Shown here piece by piece: positions 49,097-58,917 of a stretch of 64,000 bases of DNA. This stretch comes from Thiomonas arsenitoxydans (lineage in GTDB: Bacteria; Pseudomonadota; Gammaproteobacteria; Burkholderiales; Burkholderiaceae_C): NCBI RefSeq assembly GCF_000253115.1, contig NC_014145.1, positions 124,001-188,000 of the forward strand, in the 5' to 3' direction. The notes under the pieces were generated by a model. The model worked only from the letters and a program-made list of their open reading frames with translations. It was not told the origin of the DNA and ran no database searches. The translations under genes were made by a program, and so were the position numbers. Position 1 is the first letter of the stretch. The number at the start of each line of letters is the position of its first letter.

Positions 49097-49453
49097 ATGC
49101 GACACAAATCGTGGTTTATGGCGATCGCCACGGTAGCCATGGTTTCAACAGCATGGGCAGACAACTGGATGCCCGTGCTCAAGAACACGCCGCTGCAGCG
49201 CTTCAGCCAAGCCGACATCAACCAGCTATCGGAAGAAGGTGCGGCATTTTTGGGCAGCGATGCCACACTTCTGGAATGGCGCAACCCCGAGAGCCGCGCG
49301 GGCGGCAGTTTCAAGTTGATCGCCTCGAACACGCAAGAAGGGCGGTTGTGCAAGACCTTTCGGGTGACGCTCTACACCCCGCGTGACCCGGCCAAGTCCG
49401 CCCGTTTGCGGGCCTGCCGCCAGCCCGCGGGCGAATGGCGCCTGGTTCCTTAG
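49097..49453 (+). CDS. Small exported protein, RT0821/Lpp0805-like surface-antigen domain
   Basis: A 118-residue protein with a signal peptide (hydrophobic about residues 7-20, cleavage near AWADN). The mature region LLEWRNPESRAGGSFKL, GRLCKTFRVTL, ARLRACRQPAGEWRLV has the two-cysteine pattern of the RT0821/Lpp0805 surface-protein domain; the call is from pattern, not from a search. GAGGAGAG lies seven bases ahead of the ATG. Its function is unknown. Confidence 0.7.
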   Translation: MRHKSWFMAIATVAMVSTAWADNWMPVLKNTPLQRFSQADINQLSEEGAAFLGSDATLLEWRNPESRAGGSFKLIASNTQEGRLCKTFRVTLYTPRDPAKSARLRACRQPAGEWRLVP

Positions 49454-49495
49454 CAGCCCGCTGGTCAAGTGCTCTGGCGTATTTGAAGGACTCCC

Positions 49496-50986
49496 ATGCG
49501 CAAACCTTCCACTCCCCATCCCGGCGCTCAATCCTCGCCGCGTTCCGCCTTTTATTGCCGCTGCGGTGGCGATGAGGCCTCGCAGGTGCAGCGACGACTT
49601 GAGCGGGCTTTTTCGCGCCGCGATTTTTTGCAGAGCGCGCTGGTTTTGGCTGCAGGCGTTGGCGGGCTCAGCCCTGCCGCTTCTGCGCAGCCAGCGCCCT
49701 CCGGGTCGGCAACGGCAGTTGCAGCGCCTATGGTTTTGCGCAATGTGCAGCTTTTCGATGGTCGGCGCACCCGCTTGCAGCCAGGCCTGCAAGTCGTGAT
49801 CGAAGGCGCGCGGATTCGGGCCGTCGAGCCGCAGGGGCAAGGCGCACCGCGGGGTGCGCAGATCATCGACGGCGGCGGCCGGGTGCTCATGCCGGGGCTG
49901 ATCGATGCGCATTGGCACAGCCTGATGGCGGCGATGTCCATGCAGCACTTGCTCATGGCCGATCCCGCGCTGATTCACTTGGCGGCTGGTTCTGAGGCGC
50001 AGCGCACCTTGCTGCGAGGTTTCACTACGGTGCGCGACGCAGGCGGGCCGGTGTTTGCGCTCAAGAGCGCCATCGACCAAGGACTGGTGCAGGGGCCGCG
50101 CATTTTTCCAAGTGGCGCCATGATTTCGCAGACCGCAGGGCACGGCGACTTCCGCTTTTTGCACGAGGTCGGGCCGGGCGCGGCCTGTAGCGCGGTAGGC
50201 CATGCCGAACACCTGGGCGCGTCGGCCATTGCCGACAGCGCCGACAGTGTGCGCAAGGCCACCCGCGAGCAATTGCTGCGCGGCGCTTCGCAGATCAAGC
50301 TCATGGCCGGAGGCGGCGCGTCGTCGCTCTACGATCCACTCGATTCGGTACAGTTCACCCTGCCCGAACTGCGCGCGGCGGTGGAAGCCGCCGAGGATTG
50401 GGGTACTTACGTCATGGCCCACGTCTATCTGCCCAAGGGCATGCAGCGCAGCATCGAGGCCGGCATCAAGGTCATCGAGCACGGCCAGCTGACCGACGAG
50501 GCCACCGTGCGCCTGATGGCAGACAAAGGTATCTGGTGGTCTTTGCAGCCCTTCCTGCCGGAGGCCGCCCCGACGCCAATGGCCGATCCCGGCTCGCAGG
50601 CGAAGAGCGACGAGATCGCCACCGGAACGCGGCGGGCCTACGAACTGGCGATCAAACACAAGATGCAAACCGGCTGGGGCAGCGACATTCTGTTCGCGCC
50701 GGGAAAAACCCATTACCAAACCGTGCGGCTGGTCGCCCTGGAAAATTGGTATTCGCCCCTGGACGCGCTCAAACAGGCCACCTCGCAAAACGGCGAATTG
50801 CTGGCGCTGGCCGGTCAGCGCAATCCCTATCTCGGCGCCAAACTGGGCGTGATCGAACCCGACTCCTGGGCCGATCTCCTGGTGGTCGATGGCGATGTGT
50901 CGCGCTCGCTCAAGCCCTTGCTCGAACCCGATCAGCATCTCAAGTGCATCATCAAGAACGGCCGGGTGGTGAAAAACACCTTGTAG
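49496..50986 (+). CDS. Tat-exported amidohydrolase
   Basis: A 496-residue metal-dependent amidohydrolase. A twin-arginine signal, SRRDFLQSALVLAAG (about residues 40-54), predicts Tat export of a folded enzyme with its metal already bound. Metal motifs include DAHWHS (about residue 139) and TVRDAGG; VLMPGLIDAH is the usual beta-strand before the first His pair. The substrate is unknown; imidazolonepropionase-like or dipeptidase-like relatives are possible. The extra 40 residues before the RR motif include CRCGG and are unusual, so translation may start later. Confidence 0.8.
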   Translation: MRKPSTPHPGAQSSPRSAFYCRCGGDEASQVQRRLERAFSRRDFLQSALVLAAGVGGLSPAASAQPAPSGSATAVAAPMVLRNVQLFDGRRTRLQPGLQVVIEGARIRAVEPQGQGAPRGAQIIDGGGRVLMPGLIDAHWHSLMAAMSMQHLLMADPALIHLAAGSEAQRTLLRGFTTVRDAGGPVFALKSAIDQGLVQGPRIFPSGAMISQTAGHGDFRFLHEVGPGAACSAVGHAEHLGASAIADSADSVRKATREQLLRGASQIKLMAGGGASSLYDPLDSVQFTLPELRAAVEAAEDWGTYVMAHVYLPKGMQRSIEAGIKVIEHGQLTDEATVRLMADKGIWWSLQPFLPEAAPTPMADPGSQAKSDEIATGTRRAYELAIKHKMQTGWGSDILFAPGKTHYQTVRLVALENWYSPLDALKQATSQNGELLALAGQRNPYLGAKLGVIEPDSWADLLVVDGDVSRSLKPLLEPDQHLKCIIKNGRVVKNTL

Positions 50987-51077
50987 GCGCAGGGCCACGT
51001 CTTTTGGATTGCCTTGCGCCGCGCCGAAGTGGAGGCGGTGTGGAGGACAATGCCCGTCCACACCACCGGGGTAGCCC

Positions 51078-51377
51078 ATGAGCATGAAAAAGACAGACCT
51101 TGAAAAGCACCTTGCCAAGAAACTCGACGGCAAGCTGAAGTCGGGCACGATTCCGCAACGCTTCGGTCAGGGCGCCAAGGCCGTGGCCGCGAAGGCCGAG
51201 GCCAAACCCAAGGAGAGTGCGCCCAAACTGGTGCAACTCACCTGCAAACTGCCCACCGACCTGGCGCAACGCCTGCGCGAGCAGGCTGTGACCGTCGAGG
51301 GCGGTGTGAATGCCATCTTGGCACAGGCCGCGAGGCAGTGGCTGGAATCGGCTGCGGGGGCCAGCCGGAAGGAATAA
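51078..51377 (+). CDS. Small basic protein of unknown function
   Basis: A 99-residue, Lys/Ala-rich protein (MKKTDLEKHLAKKLDGKLKSG...). The C-terminal half, LVQLTCKLPTDLAQRLREQAVTVEGGVNAILAQAARQWLES, looks like a strand followed by two helices and could be a ribbon-helix-helix-like DNA-binding unit; this is speculative. It sits alone, 91 bases after the amidohydrolase. Confidence 0.65.
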   Translation: MSMKKTDLEKHLAKKLDGKLKSGTIPQRFGQGAKAVAAKAEAKPKESAPKLVQLTCKLPTDLAQRLREQAVTVEGGVNAILAQAARQWLESAAGASRKE

Positions 51378-51476
51378 GGGGGGGGCGGCAGGGCGAGAGG
51401 CTACGATTTGAGCTTAGGCAGAACGGTTGAAAGCGATCAAGCTAGCCCCCAAGCTTGCTGTCGAAGGAGAAGGCAA

Positions 51477-51869
51477 GTGTTCTCGCACGTTATGGTCGGC
51501 GTCGCAAACTTTGACCGAGCAATGGCGTTTTACAAGCCGGTGCTCGAAGCACTTGGCGTGCAATTCCGTTTCCAAGAGCCCGAGCGCCCTTGGGCTGGTT
51601 GGGCATCTTCGCCGGATCCGAGGCCCTTGTTTTTGATCGGCCGTCCCTACAACCAACAACCGCATCAGCCCGGCAATGGGCAAATGGTCGCTTTCCTCGC
51701 TCATTCCCGAGAGCAAGTCAATCAGGTTCACGCCTTGGCTCTCGCCAGCGGGGGTACATGCGAAGGCAAGCCTGGTCTGCGGCCTGAGTACCACGCCAAC
51801 TACTACGGCGCGTATTTCCGTGATCCCGATGGCAACAAGCTATGCGTGGCTTGCCACCAGGCCGAATGA
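51477..51869 (+). CDS. VOC-family (glyoxalase-like) protein
   Basis: A 130-residue vicinal-oxygen-chelate fold protein: MVGVANFDRAMAFYKPVLEALG at the start, and a YYGAYFRDPDGNKLCVACH end that carries the metal-binding Glu/His region. I chose the GTG at 51477 with GAAGGAGAAGG directly upstream; ATG codons further upstream in frame encode a non-family extension. Possible roles include glyoxalase, dioxygenase or lyase activity; the substrate cannot be told. Confidence 0.82.
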   Translation: MFSHVMVGVANFDRAMAFYKPVLEALGVQFRFQEPERPWAGWASSPDPRPLFLIGRPYNQQPHQPGNGQMVAFLAHSREQVNQVHALALASGGTCEGKPGLRPEYHANYYGAYFRDPDGNKLCVACHQAE

Positions 51870-51961
51870 GCGGGCCACAAGAAAGAGCTTGGGGTCAGGT
51901 CTCGCTTCACAGCACTTGCCCGCTGGTTTTCGCACCAAGAGCACGCCGAGGCAAAACAGCC

Positions 51962-53410
51962 TCAACCCACGGCTTTCTTCAGCATCTCACCGACCTGCTG
52001 TGGATTGGCGCGCCCGCCGGTGGCTTTCATCACCTGGCCGACCAAGGCGTTGAGGGCTTTGTCCTTGCCGGCGCGGTATTCCTCGACGCTCTTCGGGTTG
52101 GCAGCGAGCACGGCGTCGACGGCGGCTTGCAGTGCGGCGCTGTCGTTGACCTGCGCCAGTCCGCGGGCGTCGATGATGGCGTTGACATCGCCGCCCTGCT
52201 CGCCCGTCCACAGCGCGGCGAAGACTTCCTTGGCGGTCTTGCTCGACAGGGTGCCGTCGTCGATTTTGCGGGTGAGCGCGGCGAGTTGCGCGGCGCTCAC
52301 GGGGCTGGCGCCGATGTCGCGCTCGTCGCGGTTGAGCTGAGCGGCGAGTTCGCCCATGATCCAGTTGGCTGCGAGTTTGGGCGCGGCGCCTGCGGCCACG
52401 CAGGCCTCGAAGTAGGCGGCGTGGGCGCGGGTCTGGGTCATCTGCGCCGCGGCATCCAGGCTCAGGCCGTGGGATGCGACGAAGCGCGCGGCCATCTGGC
52501 CGGGAAGCTCGGGCATGTCGGCGCGCACCCGCTCGATCCACTCGGGCGAGATGACCAGCGGCGGCAGGTCGGGGTCGGGGAAGTAGCGGTAATCGTGCGC
52601 GTCTTCCTTGGTGCGCATGGTGCGGGTCTCGCCCTTGTCGGGGTCGTAAAGCCGGGTTTCCTGCACCACCTTGCCGCCGTCTTCGATGAGTTCGATCTGG
52701 CGGCGCACCTCGAATTCGATGGCTTTTTCGAGGAAGCGAAAGCTGTTGAGGTTTTTGATTTCGCAGCGCGTGCCCAAGGGTTCGCCGGGGCGGCGCACCG
52801 AGACGTTGGCGTCGCAGCGAAACGACCCTTCCTGCAGATTGCCGTCGCAGATGTCCAGCCACATGACCAGCGCGTGCAGGGCGCGGGCGTATTCGGCGGC
52901 TTCGCGGGCGCTGCGCATGTCGGGCTCGGTGACGACTTCGAGCAGCGGCGTGCCCGCGCGGTTGAGGTCGATGCCGCTGGCGGCGTTGCCCGCGCGGTCG
53001 AACAGCCCGGCTTCGTGCAGCGACTTGCCCGCGTCCTCTTCGAGGTGGGCGCGGGTGAGCTGCAGGCGGTGCGGTTTGCCGTCCACCAGAAACTCGACCA
53101 CCCCGCCCTGCACCACGGGAATCTCGTACTGGCTGATCTGGTAGCCCTTGGGCAGGTCAGGGTAGAAGTAGTTCTTGCGCGCGAAGACGGAGCGCGGCGC
53201 GATGGTGGCGCCCAGAGCCAGACCGAGGCGGATGGCGCGTTCCACCGCAGCGCGGTTGGCCACCGGCAACACGCCGGGCAGCGCTAGATCGACGGCGCAG
53301 GCCTGAGTGTTGGGCGCGGCGCCGAACGCGGTGGACGCGGCGGAAAACATCTTGGACTGGGTGGAGAGCTGAACGTGGGTTTCCAGCCCGATGACCACTT
53401 CCCATTGCAT
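51962..53410 (-). CDS. gatB: Aspartyl/glutamyl-tRNA amidotransferase subunit B
   Basis: A 482-residue GatB. The N-terminal [15 protein letters not shown], the [17 protein letters not shown] stretch and the C-terminal YqeY-like tail domain are characteristic. It activates Glu-tRNA-Gln or Asp-tRNA-Asn by phosphorylation for amidation by GatA. The gene is the last of the gatC-gatA-lysE-like-gatB group; only 15 bases separate it from the exporter gene upstream. Confidence 0.96.
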   Translation of the reverse strand: MQWEVVIGLETHVQLSTQSKMFSAASTAFGAAPNTQACAVDLALPGVLPVANRAAVERAIRLGLALGATIAPRSVFARKNYFYPDLPKGYQISQYEIPVVQGGVVEFLVDGKPHRLQLTRAHLEEDAGKSLHEAGLFDRAGNAASGIDLNRAGTPLLEVVTEPDMRSAREAAEYARALHALVMWLDICDGNLQEGSFRCDANVSVRRPGEPLGTRCEIKNLNSFRFLEKAIEFEVRRQIELIEDGGKVVQETRLYDPDKGETRTMRTKEDAHDYRYFPDPDLPPLVISPEWIERVRADMPELPGQMAARFVASHGLSLDAAAQMTQTRAHAAYFEACVAAGAAPKLAANWIMGELAAQLNRDERDIGASPVSAAQLAALTRKIDDGTLSSKTAKEVFAALWTGEQGGDVNAIIDARGLAQVNDSAALQAAVDAVLAANPKSVEEYRAGKDKALNALVGQVMKATGGRANPQQVGEMLKKAVG

Positions 53411-53425
53411 GACAAGATTCCTTGA

Positions 53426-54064
53426 TTAGTTTGAACGGCGAAACGCCGAGAGCAGCAGCGCGGCGCCGATGAACAGGGTGCCAAAACTGCGCTGCAGCCA
53501 GAGTTGATGCTGCTTTGATCGCAGGGCGCGCAGCACCCGCGCGGCCAGCAGGGTGTAGCCGTTCATCACCACGATGTCGGTGATGAACAACGACAGCCCG
53601 CACAGCAGGTATTGCGGCAGTTGCGGCGCGGCGGGGTTTATGAACTGCGGCAGCACCGCCAGCATGAACACCAGCCCCTTGGGGTTGCTGGCGTTGATGA
53701 GAAAGCCGCGCAGCACGAGCTGGCCGCGCGTGGGGGGCGTGGTGTTTTTTGCGCTGCCGTCGGCATCGACCAGCCCATGCGCCGGGGCGCGCCATTGCTG
53801 GATGCCCAGCCACAGCAAATAAGCCACGCCGAACCACTTGATCACGCTGAAAGCGGTTTCGCTCGCGGCCAGCAGCGCGCCCAGCCCAGCGGCGACCACA
53901 ACCAGAATGGCGGCGATGCCCAGTTGCAGGCCGAAGATGTTCCACACCCCCACACGCCAGCCGTGCCGCAGCCCCGTGGTCATGCACGAAATCGCGCCCG
54001 CGCCGGGCGAGAGGCTGATGAGCCAGCTTGCCACGAAGAAGGTCAGCCAGGTGTGCAGATCCAT
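53426..54064 (-). CDS. LysE/RhtB-family amino acid exporter
   Basis: A 212-residue polytopic protein with about six membrane spans. ISLSPGAGAISCMTTGLRHGWR at the N-terminus is the LysE-family signature, and FLINASNPKGLVFMLAVLPQF follows. It probably exports an amino acid; the substrate is not readable. Its position between gatA (8 bases) and gatB (15 bases) is unusual, and it is probably in the same transcript. Confidence 0.88.
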   Translation of the reverse strand: MDLHTWLTFFVASWLISLSPGAGAISCMTTGLRHGWRVGVWNIFGLQLGIAAILVVVAAGLGALLAASETAFSVIKWFGVAYLLWLGIQQWRAPAHGLVDADGSAKNTTPPTRGQLVLRGFLINASNPKGLVFMLAVLPQFINPAAPQLPQYLLCGLSLFITDIVVMNGYTLLAARVLRALRSKQHQLWLQRSFGTLFIGAALLLSAFRRSN

Positions 54065-54072
54065 CGTCGGGC

Positions 54073-55593
54073 TCAGAAGGGGCTGCGGCGATGCCAGTCG
54101 CTCGCCTGCTGGAACTGATGCGCCACCCGCAGCAGACGTTCTTCAGCGAAGTGCGGGCCGATGAGTTGCAGCCCGACCGGGCGGCGCGCGTTGGCCCCCG
54201 CCCCGAAGCCCGCGGGCACGCTCATGCCCGGCAGCCCGGCGAGGCTGGCCGAGAGGGTGTAGATGTCGGCCAGGTAATTGGCCAGCGGATCGGCCTTGTC
54301 GCCCCGGTTCCACGCCACCGTGGGCGACACCGGCCCGGCGATCACGTCGCATTGGGTGAAGGCACGGGCGAAATCGTCGGCGATGAGGCGGCGGATCTTC
54401 TGCGCCTGCAGGTAGTAGGCGTCGTAATAGCCGTGCGACAACACATAGGCGCCGATCATGATGCGGCGTTTGACCTCGGGGCCGAAGCCTTCGGTGCGGC
54501 TCTTGCCGTACATCTCGGCCAGGTCTTTGTATTGCGCCGTGCGATGGCCGAAGCGCACGCCGTCGAAGCGGCTCAGGTTGGAGCTGGCCTCGGCGGGCGC
54601 GATGATGTAGTAGGCCGGGATGGACAGTTCGGTCAGCGGCAGCGACACGTCCACCAAGGTGGCGCCCAGGCTCTCGATGGTCTTGAGGGCCGTGCGCACG
54701 GCGGATTCGACATCGGCGGCCAGGCCCGTGCCGAAGTATTCGCGCGGCAGGCCGATGCGCAGGCCTTTGAGCGGCTGCGCGGCGGTGGCGCCGGGCAGGG
54801 GTTGATCGAGCGCGGCGACATAGTCGGGCACGGCGCGCTCCACGCTGGTGGCGTCGCGCGGGTCGAACCCGGTCATCGCGGTGAGCAGGGCGGCGCAGTC
54901 CCACGCGGTCTGCGCCATCGGCCCGGCCTGGTCGAGGCTGGAGGCGAAGGCGATCATGCCGTAGCGCGAGCACAGACCGTAGGTCGGTTTGATGCCGGTG
55001 ATGCCGCACATCGCCGCAGGCTGGCGAATCGAGCCGCCGGTGTCGGTGCCGGTGGCGGCGGGGACGAGCCTTGCCGCCACCGCCGCGGCCGAGCCGCCGC
55101 TGGAGCCGCCGGGAATGGAGGCCAAGTCCCAGGGGTTGCGCACCGGGCCGTAAGCCGAGTTTTCGTTGGCCGAGCCCATGGCGAACTCATCCATATTGGT
55201 CTTGCCGACCGTGACCATGCCCGCGCCTGCAAAGTCGTCCGCGCCCGAGCCCAGACGGGCGACCACGGTGGCGTCGAACGGGCTGACATAACCGACCAGC
55301 ATGCGCGAACCGGCGGTGGCCGGCAGGGTGCGGGTGACGAACACGTCTTTGTGCGCTACCGGCACGCCCAGTAGCGGCCGGGTGTCGCCCGCGGCGCGGG
55401 CGGCGTCGGCGGCTTGCGCGGACTTCATCGCGCCGTCAGCATCGACGTGGAGGAAAGCGCCCAGATCGGCGTGGGCGGCGATGCGGTCGAGCGCCGCGCG
55501 GGTGAGCTCAGCGCTGGACACTTGCCGTGCGGCCAGCGCGGCGGACAGGGTGCGCAGGTCGGCCGTGGCGAAATCGGTCAGGGATGTGCTCAT
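54073..55593 (-). CDS. gatA: Aspartyl/glutamyl-tRNA amidotransferase subunit A
   Basis: A 506-residue amidase-signature enzyme. The Ser-cisSer-Lys machinery is present: the [10 protein letters not shown] lysine (about residue 79) and the glycine/serine-rich [14 protein letters not shown] stretch (about 154-167). It releases ammonia from glutamine for transamidation of Glu-tRNA-Gln. The ATG at 55593 overlaps the gatC stop by four bases (ATGA), and a longer upstream reading overlapping gatC is discounted. Confidence 0.96.
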   Translation of the reverse strand: MSTSLTDFATADLRTLSAALAARQVSSAELTRAALDRIAAHADLGAFLHVDADGAMKSAQAADAARAAGDTRPLLGVPVAHKDVFVTRTLPATAGSRMLVGYVSPFDATVVARLGSGADDFAGAGMVTVGKTNMDEFAMGSANENSAYGPVRNPWDLASIPGGSSGGSAAAVAARLVPAATGTDTGGSIRQPAAMCGITGIKPTYGLCSRYGMIAFASSLDQAGPMAQTAWDCAALLTAMTGFDPRDATSVERAVPDYVAALDQPLPGATAAQPLKGLRIGLPREYFGTGLAADVESAVRTALKTIESLGATLVDVSLPLTELSIPAYYIIAPAEASSNLSRFDGVRFGHRTAQYKDLAEMYGKSRTEGFGPEVKRRIMIGAYVLSHGYYDAYYLQAQKIRRLIADDFARAFTQCDVIAGPVSPTVAWNRGDKADPLANYLADIYTLSASLAGLPGMSVPAGFGAGANARRPVGLQLIGPHFAEERLLRVAHQFQQASDWHRRSPF

Positions 55594-55889
55594 TCGACCA
55601 CCCTCGGCACGAGGAACAGGCCGTCTTGTGCGTCGGGCGCGTTGCGCAGCGCTGCGTCGCGGATATTGCCCTCGGTCACGGCGTCTTCGCGCAGGCGCAG
55701 CGGCATGTCCTGCACGGCGGAGAGCGGGTGCGCCAGCGGCTCGACGCTGTCGGTGTTGACCGCACGCATTTGCTCGACCACGGCGAAAAACGCATTCAGG
55801 TCGGTCAGCAGTTGGTCGCGCTCGCTGGCGGTCAGATCCAGCCGGGCGAGTTGCGCTAGGCGGTCGATATCGGGAAGAGTGAGTGACAT
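55590..55889 (-). CDS. gatC: Aspartyl/glutamyl-tRNA amidotransferase subunit C
   Basis: A 99-residue GatC ([20 protein letters not shown]...). It stabilises the GatA-GatB interface. The family pattern of an N-terminal helix pair, [12 protein letters not shown], and a C-terminal LFLVPRVVE is complete. It heads the gatC-gatA-exporter-gatB operon, divergent from mreB across 236 bases that contain an ACGGG/CCCGT inverted repeat near 56036-56066. Confidence 0.95.
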   Translation of the reverse strand: MSLTLPDIDRLAQLARLDLTASERDQLLTDLNAFFAVVEQMRAVNTDSVEPLAHPLSAVQDMPLRLREDAVTEGNIRDAALRNAPDAQDGLFLVPRVVE

Positions 55890-56047
55890 GGTGGGGCGGC
55901 GGCAATCAGGGACGCAAAACAGGGACGCAAAACATGCCGCTCGGCAAGCGGGCGGATCGGGGAGCTTCCCCTGCAGATGGGTGCGGAAAACGTCATTTTA
56001 TGCGCATGCATGGGTTATGATGCTTCGATTTGGCGCACGGGATTTGA

Positions 56048-57169
<1,122 letters not shown>

Positions 57170-57319
57170 GCGGCGTTTTTTGCGGCGGTTTTTTGATCGG
57201 CGATCTTCCCGGGGTGCGCCAGGGTGCTTCACTGATACCGCCACGCACCTGATCCGGGCCGTTTCGATTCGAGCCGCTTCGATTTGAGCCCTTTTCGCCC
57301 TGCGTTTGTTCTCGTTCCC

Positions 57320-58267
57320 ATGGCCTACGGCACTCTTGAGCGTTCACCTCCGCCGTTTTTCCGGCAGGGGCCTTCTGCGCTCACGCGGCTGGTGCTGTTC
57401 TCCGCGCTGGCTATTTTGCTGATGGCGCTGGACGTGCGGTTCAAGGTCACGCCCATGCTGCGCCAGGGTCTGTCGGTGGCGATCTATCCCTTGCAGCGCA
57501 TGGCGCAGGCGCCGGTGGACTGGTCGCGGCAACTGAGCGGCTATCTTGAAGCGCCGGCCAAGGCGCAAGCTGAAATCAGCCGACTGCAACGCGCCAATGT
57601 GGCCTTGTCGTTGCAGTCCCAGCTCGAAGCGCAGTTGCGGCTGGAAAACAACCGCCTGCGCGGTCTGCTCCAGTTGCAGCAGAGCCTGCCGCCGAAGTCG
57701 GTGGCGGCGCAGATCAGTGCGCAGGCCAGCGATCCGTTCAGCCGCACCGTGGTGATCGACCGCGGCCGCCTGCAGGGCGTCGAACTCGGCTCGCCGGTGA
57801 TCGACGAAACCGGGCTGCTCGGCCAGGTCACGCGCGACTACCCGTGGAGCGCCGAAGTCACCCTCATCACCGACCGCGACGCCGTGGTGCCGGTGCAAAA
57901 CCAGCGCACCGGCGAGCGCGGCGTGGTGTACGGCGAGCCGGGGCTGGGCCAGGGCGGCATGGAGCTGCGCTGGATGCCCGCTGCCGCCGATGTGCGCGTG
58001 GGCGATGTGCTGGTGACCAGCGGGGTGGACGGCATCTATCCGGCGGGCCTGCGCGTGGCGCGGGTGACTGCCGTCACGCGCCAGCGCGATACCGCGTTTG
58101 CCCGGGTGATGTGCGCGCCGCTTGCCGATGTCGAAGGCGGACGGCATGTGCTGGTGCTCCAGCCGCTCACGCCGCTGGTGGCGGGGCCATCGGTCAAGGC
58201 CACCGAGCCGCAGGTGCAAAAGTCGGGCAAGGCGGTGCCCAAGCCTGCCGCTGCCGCCTCACGCTAA
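57320..58267 (+). CDS. mreC: Rod shape-determining protein MreC
   Basis: A 315-residue protein with one N-terminal membrane helix (about residues 22-40), a coiled coil (about 70-105) and two beta-barrel-like domains in the periplasm. It activates PBP2/RodA in the elongasome. The start is taken at ATG 57320 (MAYGTLERSPPPFFRQG). The 150 bases between mreB and it contain two GCGGCG-TTTTTT direct repeats at about 57171-57195 that look like weak T-tracts. Confidence 0.93.
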   Translation: MAYGTLERSPPPFFRQGPSALTRLVLFSALAILLMALDVRFKVTPMLRQGLSVAIYPLQRMAQAPVDWSRQLSGYLEAPAKAQAEISRLQRANVALSLQSQLEAQLRLENNRLRGLLQLQQSLPPKSVAAQISAQASDPFSRTVVIDRGRLQGVELGSPVIDETGLLGQVTRDYPWSAEVTLITDRDAVVPVQNQRTGERGVVYGEPGLGQGGMELRWMPAAADVRVGDVLVTSGVDGIYPAGLRVARVTAVTRQRDTAFARVMCAPLADVEGGRHVLVLQPLTPLVAGPSVKATEPQVQKSGKAVPKPAAAASR

Positions 58268-58319
58268 TCTGACTGCCGTGTCTTTCCTGCCCCGCCGCCG
58301 TCGCTCCGATCAGGGCGCC

Positions 58320-58856
58320 ATGCCTTCCGCACGAGCCCCTGCGGGCGGCGCGCGCGAGGTGTTGCTGCTGCCGGTCAACCCCTGGTTCATCGCGCTGAGT
58401 CTGCTGATGGCGCTGCTGATCGACTTTTTGCCGCTGGGCCGTCTGGCGTGGATGCCCGATATGGTCGCGCTCACCCTGGTGTTCTGGAATGTGCATCAGC
58501 CGCGCCGCGTGGGCATGGCCGTGGCGTTCGTGCTGGGGCTGGCGGTGGATGTGCAGCAGGGTTCGGTGCTGGGACAGCATGCGCTGGTCTACACGGTGCT
58601 GAGCTATTTCGCCATCACGCTGCACCGGCGGCTGCTGTGGTTTCCGCCGCTGCAGCAGGCTTTGCATGTGCTGCCGCTGTTCGTGGCCACGCAGGTGCTG
58701 TTGCTGCTGGTGGGCATGTGGGCCGGCGGCAGCTTTCCAGGCTGGGCATTTTTGCTGGCGCCGGTTGTGCAGGCGGCGCTGTGGCCCTTGTTGTCCTGGC
58801 TGCTGCTGGCGCCGCAGCGGCGCGCACCGGATTCCGACCGCAATCGGCCTTTGTGA
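58320..58856 (+). CDS. mreD: Rod shape-determining protein MreD
   Basis: A 178-residue membrane protein with about five or six spans (FIALSLLMALLIDFL, VALTLVFWNVH, VLLLLVGMWAGG). It is the third Mre component of the elongasome, inner membrane. The start is uncertain: ATG 58320 has AGGG upstream; a GTG at 58278 would add 14 residues and has no ribosome site. It lies between mreC and mrdA. Confidence 0.9.
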   Translation: MPSARAPAGGAREVLLLPVNPWFIALSLLMALLIDFLPLGRLAWMPDMVALTLVFWNVHQPRRVGMAVAFVLGLAVDVQQGSVLGQHALVYTVLSYFAITLHRRLLWFPPLQQALHVLPLFVATQVLLLLVGMWAGGSFPGWAFLLAPVVQAALWPLLSWLLLAPQRRAPDSDRNRPL

Positions 58857-58917
58857 TGGCGACCGTGCTGAACCTTGTGCCCGCAACGGGCTCAATCTTT
58901 ATTTACGCCTCTTTGCG

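Noticed and set aside
57170..57196. Two GCGGCG-TTTTTT runs after mreB as a terminator
   Set aside because: There is no clear hairpin ahead of either T-run, so I note them only as direct repeats.
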